Part shown: positions 7,446 through 14,884 of the stretch, piece after piece
Numbering within the stretch: the stretch's first letter is position 1
Layout: each line of letters starts with the position of its first letter
DNA from: an uncultured Clostridia bacterium
Lineage (GTDB): Bacteria; Bacillota; Clostridia; Oscillospirales; Acutalibacteraceae
NCBI GenBank assembly: GCA_946406145.1
Contig: CAMJJL010000023.1
Span: forward strand, 1 to 32,786
Direction of reading: 5' to 3'
DNA: 32,786 bases
Program-made: the position numbers and the translations under genes
Notes under the pieces: model-generated
Database searches by the model: none
The model's input: only the letters and a program-made list of their open reading frames with translations
Told to the model about the DNA's origin: nothing

Positions 7446-8390
7446 TTAGATTTCGTTTTCCGCCTCATACATTTTCTTGAGATCCTCCAGATCATACGGT
7501 GTTTGCTGATACAAATAATAGTTCAGCCAGTTCGAATACAGGAGGGACGCATGGGAGCGCCATGTCATCACGGGCTTGCGGTTGACGTTGTCATCAGGAA
7601 AGTAATTGTACGGCTTGCTGATCTTGATTCCCTTCTCCACATCGCGGTAATACTCCTTGGCGAGGGTATCATAATCATATTCGCAGTGACCGAGCAGATA
7701 GAACTCCCTGCCGTTTTTGGAGCAGATGATCGCAACGCCTGCCTTCTTGGAGGTAGCTAAGATCTCCAGCTCCGGTACCTTCTCAACATCCTCGGTACGG
7801 ATACCCGTATAGCGCGAGTGTGGGATCAGGAAATAGTCGTCAAAGCCGCGCATCAAAGGATGCTTGGGGTTGAGGATCATGTGATTATAGATGCCGAAGA
7901 GCTTCTGAGGCAGATCGACCTTGTCAATGCCGTACCGATAGTACAGCCCTGCCTGAGCGCCCCAACAGATAAACATCGTGGAATAAACATGCTTTTTTGC
8001 CCATTCAAAGACCTCGCACAGCTCATCCCAGTAGTCGACCTCCTCAAAGGGCATTTGCTCAACGGGAGCGCCGGTGACGATCATGCCGTCAAAGCGTTCC
8101 TCACGGATCTCATCGAGGGTCTTGTAGAACTTCATCAGGTGCTTTTCACTGGTGTTCTTCGATCGATGGCTCGCCATCTGCAGCAGTTCCACATCCACCT
8201 GCAAGGGTGAGTTACCGAGCAGACGCATGAGCTGGGTCTCGGTCGTGATCTTGGTGGGCATGAGGTTCAGGATGACGATTCTGAGCGGTCGGATATCCTG
8301 CGTCATCGCGCGATCTTCCTGCATGACAAAGATATTCTCGCTTTCGAGAATTTGCGTGGCAGGCAGATCATTGGGTATTTTGATCGGCAT
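7446..8390 (-). CDS. metA: Homoserine O-acetyltransferase (MetA family)
   Basis: A 314-residue MetA-type enzyme that activates homoserine for methionine synthesis. Catalytic Cys142 lies in [11 protein letters not shown]; the family His and Glu are in PHSRYT and [10 protein letters not shown]. Residue 111 is Glu ([17 protein letters not shown]). In MetA proteins Glu at this position goes with acetyl-CoA and Gly with succinyl-CoA, so I call it an O-acetyltransferase despite the common succinyltransferase label. The start [11 protein letters not shown] has an AAGGAG site upstream; the frame extends nine codons further without support. No SAM riboswitch or T-box is seen upstream: that gap is filled by repeat DNA up to proS. 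Confidence 0.94.
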   Translation of the reverse strand: MPIKIPNDLPATQILESENIFVMQEDRAMTQDIRPLRIVILNLMPTKITTETQLMRLLGNSPLQVDVELLQMASHRSKNTSEKHLMKFYKTLDEIREERFDGMIVTGAPVEQMPFEEVDYWDELCEVFEWAKKHVYSTMFICWGAQAGLYYRYGIDKVDLPQKLFGIYNHMILNPKHPLMRGFDDYFLIPHSRYTGIRTEDVEKVPELEILATSKKAGVAIICSKNGREFYLLGHCEYDYDTLAKEYYRDVEKGIKISKPYNYFPDDNVNRKPVMTWRSHASLLYSNWLNYYLYQQTPYDLEDLKKMYEAENEI

Positions 8391-8422
8391 ATTACCGCTC
8401 CTTTCCTTATCAATCAATAAAC

Positions 8423-8575
8423 CTTATGTGGCCCCCTTTCCTAAGGGGGCTGTCACCGCAGGTGACTGGGGGTTGCATATCGTGTTCCTATCCGATTATT
8501 CAAATGGTAATAAAACGAAACGAAGCAACCCTCCGCCGCTTTGCGGCACCTCCCTTAGAAAAGGGAGGCTGATTA
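8423..8575. repeat. Paired palindromic repeat element between proS and metA
   Basis: The left part reads GGCCCCCTTTCCTAAGGGGGC...GGGGGTTGCA and the right part TGCAACCCTCCGCCG-like...CTCCCTTAGAAAAGGGAGGCTGAT. It has the same architecture as the CTCCCTTTGGTAAAGGGAG elements but a diverged hairpin. Its right edge coincides with the proS stop codon (8573-8575). Confidence 0.65.
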
Positions 8576-10012
8576 ATACTGTTTTCCCCAATACACCATG
8601 TGCTTGGCAGGCTTGCCGCAGCAGGCGCAGACGTCGCCGAGGTTCTCTTCCTCGAAGGGGATGCAGCGGGATTTTACGCCGCCGGTGACGTCCTTGATCT
8701 TATCCTCGCACTCAGTCTCACCGCACCACATGGCTTTGATAAAACCGGGCTTGTTCGTGGCGATTTCGACGAACTCGTCGAAATTGTGAGCAACATAGGT
8801 CTTTTCTTTCATATTCTCGAGTGCGCGGTTATACATATCGTCGTGAATCTGTACCAGCAGATCGGCGATGGTCTGCTCGAGGTTGTCGAGCGATACAAAG
8901 AGCTTTTCTCTGGTATCACGGCGCACCAGCACACACTGGTTCTTCTCGATATCCTTGGGACCGATCTCCAGACGGACAGGAACGCCCTTCATCTCATACT
9001 GGGCGAACTTCCACCCCGGGCTCTGGTCGGAATCATCGAGCTTGGTGCGGAATTTTGTCTTTAACGCTTCATACAGCTCATTTGCTTTATCGAGAACACC
9101 TTCCTTATGCTGAGCGATCGGGATGATCGCGAGCTGGATGGGAGCGACCTTGGGCGGCAGTACCAGACCGTCGTCATCGGAATGTACCATGATCAGCGCG
9201 CCGATCATACGGGTGGACGTACCCCATGAGGTCTGGTGCGGATGATGGAGCTTGTTATCTCTGCCGGTGTAGGTGATGTCGAACGCCTTGGCAAAGCCGT
9301 CGCCGAAGTAGTGCGAGGTACCGCCCTGCAGCGCGACGCCGTTGTGCATCATCGGCTCGATGGTGTAGGTCTCCTTTGCGCCGGCAAAACGCTCCTTCTC
9401 GGTCTTCTCACCGACGACCGCAGGGATCGCGAGGGTCTCTTTATAGAAGTCCGCATAAACCTGCAGCATGCGCAATGTCTCCTCACGCGCCTCTTCCTCA
9501 GTCTCATGGAGGGTGTGACCCTCCTGCCAGAGAAACTCGCTGGTACGCAGGAACGGACGGGTGGTCTTCTCCCATCTGACGACGGAGCACCACTGGTTAT
9601 AGAGCTTGGGCAGATCGCGGTAGGTGTTGACGATCTTGGCGTAATGCTCGCAGAAGAGCGTCTCGGAGGTCGGGCGCACGCACAATCTCTCGGTCAGCTT
9701 CTCACTGCCGCCGACTGTGACCCATGCGCATTCGGGCGCAAAGCCCTCGACATGATCCTTCTCCTTCTCGAGCAGGCTCTCGGGAATGAACATCGGCATA
9801 TAGACATTCTCGTGACCGGTCTCCTTAAAACGGCGGTCCATATCGTTACGCATATTCTCCCAGATCGCGAAGCCGTAGGGTCGGATGACCATACAGCCCT
9901 TAACATTAGAGTAATCTACCAGCTCCGCCTTTTTGACGATGTCGGTATACCATTTTGCGAAATCCTCGTCGCGGCTCGTGATCGCCTCGACCATTTTCTT
10001 ATTCTGAGCCAT
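8573..10012 (-). CDS. proS: Prolyl-tRNA synthetase (short, ProS type 3)
   Basis: A 479-residue class II synthetase. It shows the class II motif 1 region ([20 protein letters not shown]), motif 2 ([16 protein letters not shown] and [28 protein letters not shown]), and motif 3 with an anticodon-binding domain ([11 protein letters not shown]). The C-terminal Cys-rich zinc-like domain ([20 protein letters not shown]) ends in tyrosine. Length and this C-terminus fit the archaeal/eukaryotic-like type found in many Clostridia, which lacks the editing insertion of E. coli ProS. The true start [18 protein letters not shown] has GGAGG just upstream; the longer open frame before it is translated repeat DNA. 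Confidence 0.95.
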   Translation of the reverse strand: MAQNKKMVEAITSRDEDFAKWYTDIVKKAELVDYSNVKGCMVIRPYGFAIWENMRNDMDRRFKETGHENVYMPMFIPESLLEKEKDHVEGFAPECAWVTVGGSEKLTERLCVRPTSETLFCEHYAKIVNTYRDLPKLYNQWCSVVRWEKTTRPFLRTSEFLWQEGHTLHETEEEAREETLRMLQVYADFYKETLAIPAVVGEKTEKERFAGAKETYTIEPMMHNGVALQGGTSHYFGDGFAKAFDITYTGRDNKLHHPHQTSWGTSTRMIGALIMVHSDDDGLVLPPKVAPIQLAIIPIAQHKEGVLDKANELYEALKTKFRTKLDDSDQSPGWKFAQYEMKGVPVRLEIGPKDIEKNQCVLVRRDTREKLFVSLDNLEQTIADLLVQIHDDMYNRALENMKEKTYVAHNFDEFVEIATNKPGFIKAMWCGETECEDKIKDVTGGVKSRCIPFEEENLGDVCACCGKPAKHMVYWGKQY

Positions 10013-10050
10013 CTTTTTCCTCCATAGCATTGTTATCGTTGAGTAAGGGT

Positions 10051-10224
10051 GACTATGCCTCCCTTTGGTAAAGGGAGGTGGGCTCGCTTGCGAGCTCGGA
10101 GGGATTGCAAAATTGATCGAGTATTGCGAGAAACCAATTGAGAATAGGTTGGTCGCTACGCTCCATTCATACAATCCCTCACCCGCTCTCGCGGGAGCTC
10201 CCTTTACCAAAGGGAGCCTGATGT
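10051..10224. repeat. Paired palindromic element upstream of proS (MITE-like)
   Basis: The left end reads GCCTCCCTTTGGTAAAGGGAGG followed by GGCTCGCTTGCGAGCTCGG and GAGGGATTGCA. The right end reads ACAATCCCTCACCCGCTCTCGCGGG and CTCCCTTTACCAAAGGGAGCCTGAT. The ends are inverted repeats and the centre (about 55 nt) is unrelated, as in a small non-autonomous element. It is the best-preserved copy in the window. Confidence 0.8.
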
Positions 10225-10330
10225 ACGAAAGCTTAATCAAAAAGTATTATACTATTAATAAGCGGTTTTGACAAGTGCCAAACTGCGCCAACCCTATACG
10301 GAAAGCCCGATAAAATTGGTTATTTTGCGC

Positions 10331-10358
10331 AAAAAATAAGGCGGCACAAAGCCGCCTT
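10331..10358 (-). terminator. Intrinsic terminator of acpP
   Basis: AAGGCGGC (10338-10345) pairs with GCCGCCTT (10351-10358); on the minus strand it is followed by ATTTTTTG. It lies about 55 nt past the acpP stop. Confidence 0.85.
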
Positions 10359-10411
10359 CATCTTTTGTCGGACAGGAAGCCGGACACGCATGTCTCGCCT
10401 CCTCTGCAAAA

Positions 10412-10639
10412 TCAGGTTTTTGATTCGATGTAATTGACAAGATCAGCTACAGTACGAATATTCTCGATCTCCTCGTCGGGGATCTCGATCTCAAACTCGT
10501 CCTCGATGGACATCAGCAGGTCTACAACATCAAGAGAATCCGCGCCTAAATCATCCTGCAGATCGGTCTCGGGCTTGATAGAATCCTCTTCTACATCAAA
10601 CTGCCCGGCAAGGATAACCTTAATCTTTTCTAATACCAT
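10412..10639 (-). CDS. acpP: Acyl carrier protein
   Basis: A 75-residue, acidic four-helix protein. The phosphopantetheine attachment motif is DDLGADSLDVVDLLMSIED, with the modified serine at residue 35. It carries growing acyl chains in type II fatty acid synthesis. The ATG follows a GGAGG site. It stands alone here, with its own promoter (10752-10780) and terminator, and no fab genes are adjacent. Length and motif match AcpP. Confidence 0.96.
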   Translation of the reverse strand: MVLEKIKVILAGQFDVEEDSIKPETDLQDDLGADSLDVVDLLMSIEDEFEIEIPDEEIENIRTVADLVNYIESKT

Positions 10640-10751
10640 TGTGTCTCCTCCTAATTGAATAAGCGTGTGATACTGCGATCTCCGACATGGGAATCCTTAC
10701 AAGCCTCAAAGACCGCGCCGAAAACAGGTGGCTGTTTTCATATACAACAAC

Positions 10752-10780
10752 ATATTATTAGTAATATCGCTCTTTGTCAA
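10752..10780 (-). promoter_or_regulatory. Probable sigma-A promoter of acpP
   Basis: On the minus strand, TTGACA (10780-10775) is separated by 17 nt from TAATAT (10757-10752). The leader to acpP would be about 105 nt, with no obvious secondary structure. Confidence 0.6.
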
Positions 10781-10878
10781 GGATTATGTCAATTTTTTAA
10801 CCGTTAGTGCTGATTGGGAATTAAGAAGCGTACATTTTGTGTCATTTCTGACAGCTTGTAACAATATTTAGAGTTCAT

Positions 10879-11140
10879 CAAGCCTCGCTTTGGTAAAGGA
10901 AGGTGGGCTCGCTTGCGAGCTCGGAGGGATTGCATCAATCGACCGACCAAAGGAAGATACTCTGTTATGATACTTTGCTATAACATCAAGGTAATAGTAT
11001 TGAGATACTCGCTTCGCTCAAACAATTTAGTACAATCCCTCAGTCGGCATTGCCGACAGCCTCCTCGCCGGAAGCGGCTCCCCCCTTGTCCTTCGGACAT
11101 TCCCCCAACGGGGGTACCTTTACCAAAGGGAGCCTGATTC
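10879..11140. repeat. Paired palindromic element overlapping the 3' end of the phosphohexomutase gene
   Basis: The left end (10879-10935) reads GCCTCGCTTTGGTAAAGGAAGG, GGCTCGCTTGCGAGCTCGG and GAGGGATTGCA. The right end (about 11031-11140) reads ACAATCCCTCAGTCGGC...CTTTACCAAAGGGAGCCTGAT, expanded by an extra segment. It is the same family as 10051-10224. The coding frame of the mutase runs through its right end before stopping at 11040. Confidence 0.78.
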
Positions 11141-12629
11141 CGCTTTGGGTTTTTAGGAAATCCATGACCTTTTGCTCAATGACCTTTACGCCGCCTTCAC
11201 TGTCGCTCTCGATGTTCAGCGGCAGGATCGGATCATGCACCGATAATCGAAGCAGGAACCAGCCGTCGCCGCCGTCCCTGTCAAAGCTGACACGGATACC
11301 CTCGCGGTTATCGGGCGCGATGTGCCAGTCGGGCTGCTTCTCAGCAAACGCCTCCAGCTCGTCGATCACGCGCTGACCGGTGGTTTTGAAATCCTTGTCG
11401 GTGATCCTGATGCGGATCTCCTTTTCTTCGACCGGCTCCTTCAGCGCGGCAAGCAGACTGTCAAGGCTCTCGCCCTTTTGGCTCAGCTGAGCCGCCTTGA
11501 TGATGATCTTGGTGCACAGGTACGCGCCGTCGTCGAGATAGTAGTTTTCCTCCATCGCGGCATGACCCGAGGTCTCGATCGCGAGAGGAGCGCAGATACC
11601 CTGCGCTTTCAGCTCGATCGCCTTGTTGATCACGTTTTTATAGCCGCGGCGATAACGGTAGTGCTTGCCGCCGAGGTGCTTTTCGATGAATTCATTCAGC
11701 CCCGTGGAGGTGATGGAATCGGTCACCACCGTGCCGCCGGGATTATTCTCGAGTGCCAGACATGCCGCCAGCGCTACCAGGCGATTGCGGTTGATCTCCT
11801 TGCCGTATCGATCCACCGCGCCGCCGCGGTCAACATCGGTGTCGAAGATCACGCCGAGGTCGGCTTTGCTCTGTAAAACCGCCTCACAGATGGACGCCAT
11901 CGCCTGCTCGTTCTCGGGATTGGGAACATGATTCGGGAACATGCCGTCGGGATCGAGGTAACGCGAACCGCTCGTATCGGCTCCCAGCGGCTCCAGTACC
12001 GACGCCGCATAGAAACCGCCTGCACCGTTGCCGGCGTCCACCACGATGTGAAAGCCTTTGAGCGGCAGGTCATATTGCTCGGCGTTCACCTCGCGCTTGA
12101 TCAGCTCGCGCAGGTGCGCGGAATAGTTCTCCATATAATTGATCGGCGATACGGTGCCGCCCATCGCCTTTTCAGGCTGATCACCGTCCTGAGCGTGTTG
12201 TAAGATCACCTCGATATCGGGCGCGTCCAGACCGCCGTCACGGGTGAAGAATTTCAGCCCGTTGCGGTTGAACGGATGGTGCGACGCGGTGATCTGCACC
12301 GCCGCGTCACAGCCGAGATCAACAGTCGTCATGAACATCGCGGGGGTGGATGACAAGCCGCAGTCATAGACCTTCACGCCGGCTCTTGCCAGTCGTCGGA
12401 TCACGATATCGGCGATATGCTCGCCCGAGATACGGCAGTCGCGGCCGACAGAGACCGCCAGCTGTACAGCGGGCTTGCCGATTTTCTGCTCCGCCCACAG
12501 GATGAAGCCGTCCGCCATCGCGGAGAGGATATCGTCGGTGAGATTGACGGGCTCATCCGCTACGCCCTCGCTCGCGATGCCGCGGATATCGGTGCCGCTT
12601 TTGAATATTTTATAGGTATCGTTTAACAT
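11040..12629 (-). CDS. Phosphomannomutase/phosphoglucomutase family protein
   Basis: A 529-residue alpha-D-phosphohexomutase. The phosphoserine loop is QITASHHPFNRNGLKFF, the metal-binding loop DTDVDRGGAVDR, and the sugar-binding loop AIETSGHAAMEEN; all are intact, so activity interconverting hexose 1- and 6-phosphates is likely. The C-terminal phosphate-binding region includes IRVSFDRDGGDGWFLLRLS. The ATG has CGGAGG upstream. The last ~30 residues, from about IRLPLVKVPPLGECP to the end, are a translation of the intergenic repeat at 10879-11140, which evidently replaced the original stop. Substrate preference cannot be decided from sequence. Confidence 0.9.
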   Translation of the reverse strand: MLNDTYKIFKSGTDIRGIASEGVADEPVNLTDDILSAMADGFILWAEQKIGKPAVQLAVSVGRDCRISGEHIADIVIRRLARAGVKVYDCGLSSTPAMFMTTVDLGCDAAVQITASHHPFNRNGLKFFTRDGGLDAPDIEVILQHAQDGDQPEKAMGGTVSPINYMENYSAHLRELIKREVNAEQYDLPLKGFHIVVDAGNGAGGFYAASVLEPLGADTSGSRYLDPDGMFPNHVPNPENEQAMASICEAVLQSKADLGVIFDTDVDRGGAVDRYGKEINRNRLVALAACLALENNPGGTVVTDSITSTGLNEFIEKHLGGKHYRYRRGYKNVINKAIELKAQGICAPLAIETSGHAAMEENYYLDDGAYLCTKIIIKAAQLSQKGESLDSLLAALKEPVEEKEIRIRITDKDFKTTGQRVIDELEAFAEKQPDWHIAPDNREGIRVSFDRDGGDGWFLLRLSVHDPILPLNIESDSEGGVKVIEQKVMDFLKTQSGIRLPLVKVPPLGECPKDKGGAASGEEAVGNAD

Positions 12630-12960
12630 AATGACCTCCGTAGTGATGGATGATGATAGATATCGTTAGTATTCTAACAGATAACCGCCGTCAAGGCAAG
12701 GCAAATCCGCTTTGTTTCGCGTAAAAACACCGATTTTCCTGTCGATTTCGGCTTAGACAAGCGATTTTGGAGATTGCGACAGTAATCCTTGACATTGTCA
12801 GTTTGAAATAGGCAAACTACACAGAATAATTATAACAATATTTATCAGTCGAAAAGTTTTTGTCGATTTCTTTGTGCAATCTATACTAATAATGTTCCCT
12901 TGAATTATTAAAAGTCATCATGCCTTTAGCGGTATGCACAAAGAAAACACCAAATTATTG

Positions 12961-12988
12961 TTGACTTTCACGAAAAGCGGGCTATAAT
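12961..12988 (+). promoter_or_regulatory. Sigma-A promoter for the gene at 13272
   Basis: TTGACT (12961-12966), a 16-nt spacer, and TATAAT (12983-12988). It is the strongest promoter match in this gap. Confidence 0.75.
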
Positions 12989-13077
12989 AATAACTGTCAA
13001 GACAAAGTCCGCTTGACTACTGAGCCGCGCGGCCAAGGCGGCACGGTATTTTTAGGAGGGACTGAACATACAATATA

Positions 13078-13130
13078 TTGTCATTGCGAGGACTTGACAC
13101 ACGTGTCGACCCGCGATAACGGCAATCGAT
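13078..13130. repeat. ATTGCGAGG...GGCAATC palindromic repeat
   Basis: TGTCATTGCGAGGACTTGAC...GATAACGGCAATCGA, with CACGTGTCG in the centre. The ends (ATTGC/GCAAT) are inverted. The same family occurs at 14367-14414, and a partial copy overlaps the folC 3' end. This widespread bacterial repeat type is usually intergenic; here it lies in the leader of the gene at 13272. Confidence 0.7.
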
Positions 13131-13271
13131 TGTTTTCAGTTTTAGCCAAATGGTAAATGGCGGCACGAAAAAAAGAATATACCGGATCGGATCATTCGCC
13201 TTTATATGAGAATTCCTCTTTCATTTTATTGCGTAAATGACTGATCTGTTCGGTAAAAGGAGGCTGATAGT

Positions 13272-13535
13272 ATGATGACTTCTGTAATGGGTTTACACGA
13301 CATTGATGTTTCTGAATTCTTGAACGTGCTTGACAGTTGCGAAGGCAATGTATACCTTGTCACCCGTGAGGGCGATAAGCTCAACCTGAGAAGCAGACTG
13401 AGCCAGCTGCTCGGGATCACCCGACTGATGGAAGGCGGCAGAATCACTGAGGCGTTCATCCTCTGTGACAAGCCTGCCGATGAACAGAAGCTTTTCAGAC
13501 TGAATATGTTCGGTACGACCGAGCATACCGCCTGA
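13272..13535 (+). CDS. Conserved small protein of unknown function (87 aa)
   Basis: An 87-residue soluble protein beginning MMTSVMGLHDIDVSEFLNVLDSCEGNVYLVTREGDKLNLRSRLSQLLG; no signal peptide or membrane segment. AAGGAGG precedes the ATG by 8 nt (a second ATG at 13275 is also possible). The compact, well-formed sequence, its own promoter and a strong terminator argue for a real, independently expressed gene. I believe homologues occur across spore-forming Clostridia but I do not know a function. The unusually long leader is its most distinctive property. Confidence 0.8.
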   Translation: MMTSVMGLHDIDVSEFLNVLDSCEGNVYLVTREGDKLNLRSRLSQLLGITRLMEGGRITEAFILCDKPADEQKLFRLNMFGTTEHTA

Positions 13536-13626
13536 GCAACCTGACTACCTATCAGGCAATGCGGTAAAACAGAAACCACTTTTTTCATTTGCTAATCACT
13601 ACTTTTTTCATGTTAATTTAAATCCT

Positions 13627-13672
13627 AAAGCAAAAGGGGCGTTCCTTCGGGAGCGCCTCTTTTGCTTTATCA
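13627..13672 (+). terminator. Strong intrinsic terminator
   Basis: AAAGCAAAAGGGGCGTTCC pairs with the GGAGCGCCTCTTTTGCTTT arm across a TTCG loop. The A/T flanks make it potentially bidirectional. It ends the transcript of the gene at 13272. Confidence 0.85.
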
Positions 13673-13673
13673 T

Positions 13674-13792
13674 GTTGTCATTCTGAGCCTGCGGCGAAGA
13701 ATCTTAATGCGCCCTTTTTCCTTTCTTCGATGCCGGAAAGGTATGATAAAGCATACGGAGAAGATCCTTCGGCAAGCTCAGGATGACACATT
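13674..13792. repeat. TGTCATTCTGAGC...GCTCAGGATGACA repeat element
   Basis: TTGTCATTCTGAGCCTGCGGCGAAGAATCTT at the left and AGATCCTTCGGCAAGCTCAGGATGACACA at the right are imperfect inverted repeats bounding about 60 nt. This is a known style of dispersed repeat in many bacteria; it is probably a small non-autonomous element. It lies upstream of the tspO-like gene. Confidence 0.7.
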
Positions 13793-13877
13793 ACAAAGGA
13801 TCGTTATCTCTTCAGACTGTATATTTTTCCCCTGTCTGACATATATTAGAATCAGTATATCACTAAGGAGAATTATT

Positions 13878-14354
13878 ATGTCAATCAGTCTCAACAAGGA
13901 AAAAATCAAAACCTACGTCTTTTCCATCCTCGTGCCGCTGGTGCTCGGGGCGATCGTCGGCGTGCTGACCACGCGCACCATGCACTATGAGAATCTCATC
14001 AAACCTGCGTTAGCGCCGCCGGCGATCCTCTTCCCCATCGCGTGGAGCATCCTTTACATCCTGATGGGGGTCTCACACGGGATGCTCAAATGGAGCCGTC
14101 TCGACTCACCGGACACCGAGATCATCTACTACGCCCAGCTCATCGTCAACCTGATCTGGCCGATCCTGTTCTTCTCGCTGGAATGGCGGCTGTTCGCGTT
14201 TGTCTGGATCATCCTCCTGGATGTGCTGGTGGGGATTATGACCGTGCGTTTTTACCGCAAGGATAAGACCGCCGGACGGCTGCAGATCCCCTATTGCATC
14301 TGGCTGCTGTTCGCCACCTACCTCAACCTCGCGACCTATCTGTTGAACCGATAA
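13878..14354 (+). CDS. TspO/MBR-family membrane protein
   Basis: A 158-residue protein with five hydrophobic segments, the layout of TspO. Family features are the PPAILFPIAWSILYILMGVSHGM stretch at the first periplasmic loop and second helix, and the conserved NLIWPILFFSLEWRLFAFVWIILLD. TspO proteins bind tetrapyrroles and cholesterol-like ligands and are linked to porphyrin handling and stress; the role in anaerobes is unclear. The ATG is preceded by TAAGGAG. The open frame extends upstream through repeat DNA but has no further ribosome binding site. The gene is single. Confidence 0.9.
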   Translation: MSISLNKEKIKTYVFSILVPLVLGAIVGVLTTRTMHYENLIKPALAPPAILFPIAWSILYILMGVSHGMLKWSRLDSPDTEIIYYAQLIVNLIWPILFFSLEWRLFAFVWIILLDVLVGIMTVRFYRKDKTAGRLQIPYCIWLLFATYLNLATYLLNR

Positions 14355-14366
14355 GCATCCTCTTGC

Positions 14367-14414
14367 TGTCATTGCGAGGAGCCGGGCACATGCCCCACGA
14401 CGTGGCAATCCCAC
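14367..14414. repeat. ATTGCGAGGAGC...GTGGCAATCC repeat
   Basis: TGTCATTGCGAGGAGCCGGGCACATGCCCCACGACGTGGCAATCCC: ends inverted, with GGGCACATGCCC as an inner palindrome. Second full copy of the family seen at 13078. It begins 13 nt after the tspO stop codon. Confidence 0.75.
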
Positions 14415-14457
14415 AAAAGGAACAGCATTTTTCTGACGCATTAATCAGTTCGATCTC

Positions 14458-14502
14458 AGGCAGAACAGACAGGGAAGCACTATCTCCTTGTCTATTCTGC
14501 CT
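14458..14502. repeat. Long imperfect palindrome
   Basis: AGGCAGAACAGACAGGGA (14458-14475) and TCCTTGTCTATTCTGCCT (14485-14502) pair over about 18 positions with one mismatch and one wobble, loop of 9 nt. No T-run follows, so it is more likely a repeat or RNA hairpin than a terminator. Confidence 0.6.
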
Positions 14503-14768
14503 AATTTGATGCCCGATTTTTTGGATTGCCAACCAAATCACAATATGATACAATGAAGTTGCCAACTATTCTACAATTTAATATTCAGCGCAACTCATAT
14601 ACATATGGTATAACTGTGTTTGTTTTGCTTAACCTGTATAATGGGGTGTTTTTTCTATGTAAAAAACACGGCTCTTTTATACAGCTCTATTATGCATGGT
14701 TGATATAACAAACATGGTTATGCTGATATTGTAGAATTGTTTGGCGACGATTTGGGCTGGTGTTTTTT

Positions 14769-14800
14769 GGCGCGCGCTCAGTCGTGCGCCTTTTTTATTT
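14769..14800 (+). terminator. Terminator-like hairpin upstream of the LRR-dockerin gene
   Basis: GGCGCGC (14769-14775) pairs with GTGCGCC (14784-14790) with one G-T wobble, followed by TTTTTTATTTT. No gene precedes it closely, so it either ends a short untranslated transcript or attenuates the following gene. Confidence 0.6.
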
Positions 14801-14884
14801 TAAATTCGGTAGCACAAAGCGCCGGAAGGTACCCACAACCAACGTCCATCCAAAAATCTCATTATCCGATCAAAGGAGGAACCC

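Larger units (their letters stand above)
12630..13271. other. Long divergent intergenic region / 5' leader
   Basis: This ~640-nt gap separates the minus-strand block from the plus-strand block. It is AT-rich in its left half. It contains a clear plus-strand promoter at 12961-12988, a GTCAAG...CTTGAC inverted repeat (about 12997-13017), a GC-rich stretch (about 13023-13046), an AGGAGG at about 13054 with no ATG, GTG or TTG at the expected spacing, and an ATTGCGAG-type repeat. No ORF in it looks real. The leader of the gene at 13272 would be about 260-275 nt. Confidence 0.6.
14415..14884. other. Intergenic region upstream of the LRR-dockerin gene
   Basis: About 470 nt without a credible gene. 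It contains a long imperfect palindrome (14458-14502), a TATAAT at about 14637, an AT hairpin GTGTTTTTT/AAAAAACAC at about 14647-14669, and a terminator (14769-14800). Short frames here have no ribosome binding site and read like noncoding DNA. Confidence 0.55.

Noticed and set aside
8391-8572. Expected SAM riboswitch or T-box upstream of metA
   Set aside because: The gap is entirely repeat DNA; no SAM-I core blocks or T-box sequence were found.
9236-10027. Long plus-strand ORFs opposite proS, folC and the mutase
   Set aside because: They are antisense frames of well-identified genes, with no ribosome binding sites or recognisable domains.
12630-13271. Strand switch as a possible replication origin
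   Set aside because: Genes diverge here, but no DnaA-box cluster, dnaA, dnaN or AT-rich unwinding element was seen; the ParB-like gene nearby is of the mobile-element type. A simple divergent intergenic region is enough.
14526-14708. Plus-strand 60-aa ORF upstream of the LRR gene
   Set aside because: No ribosome binding site, AT-rich composition and overlap with hairpins; reads as noncoding.
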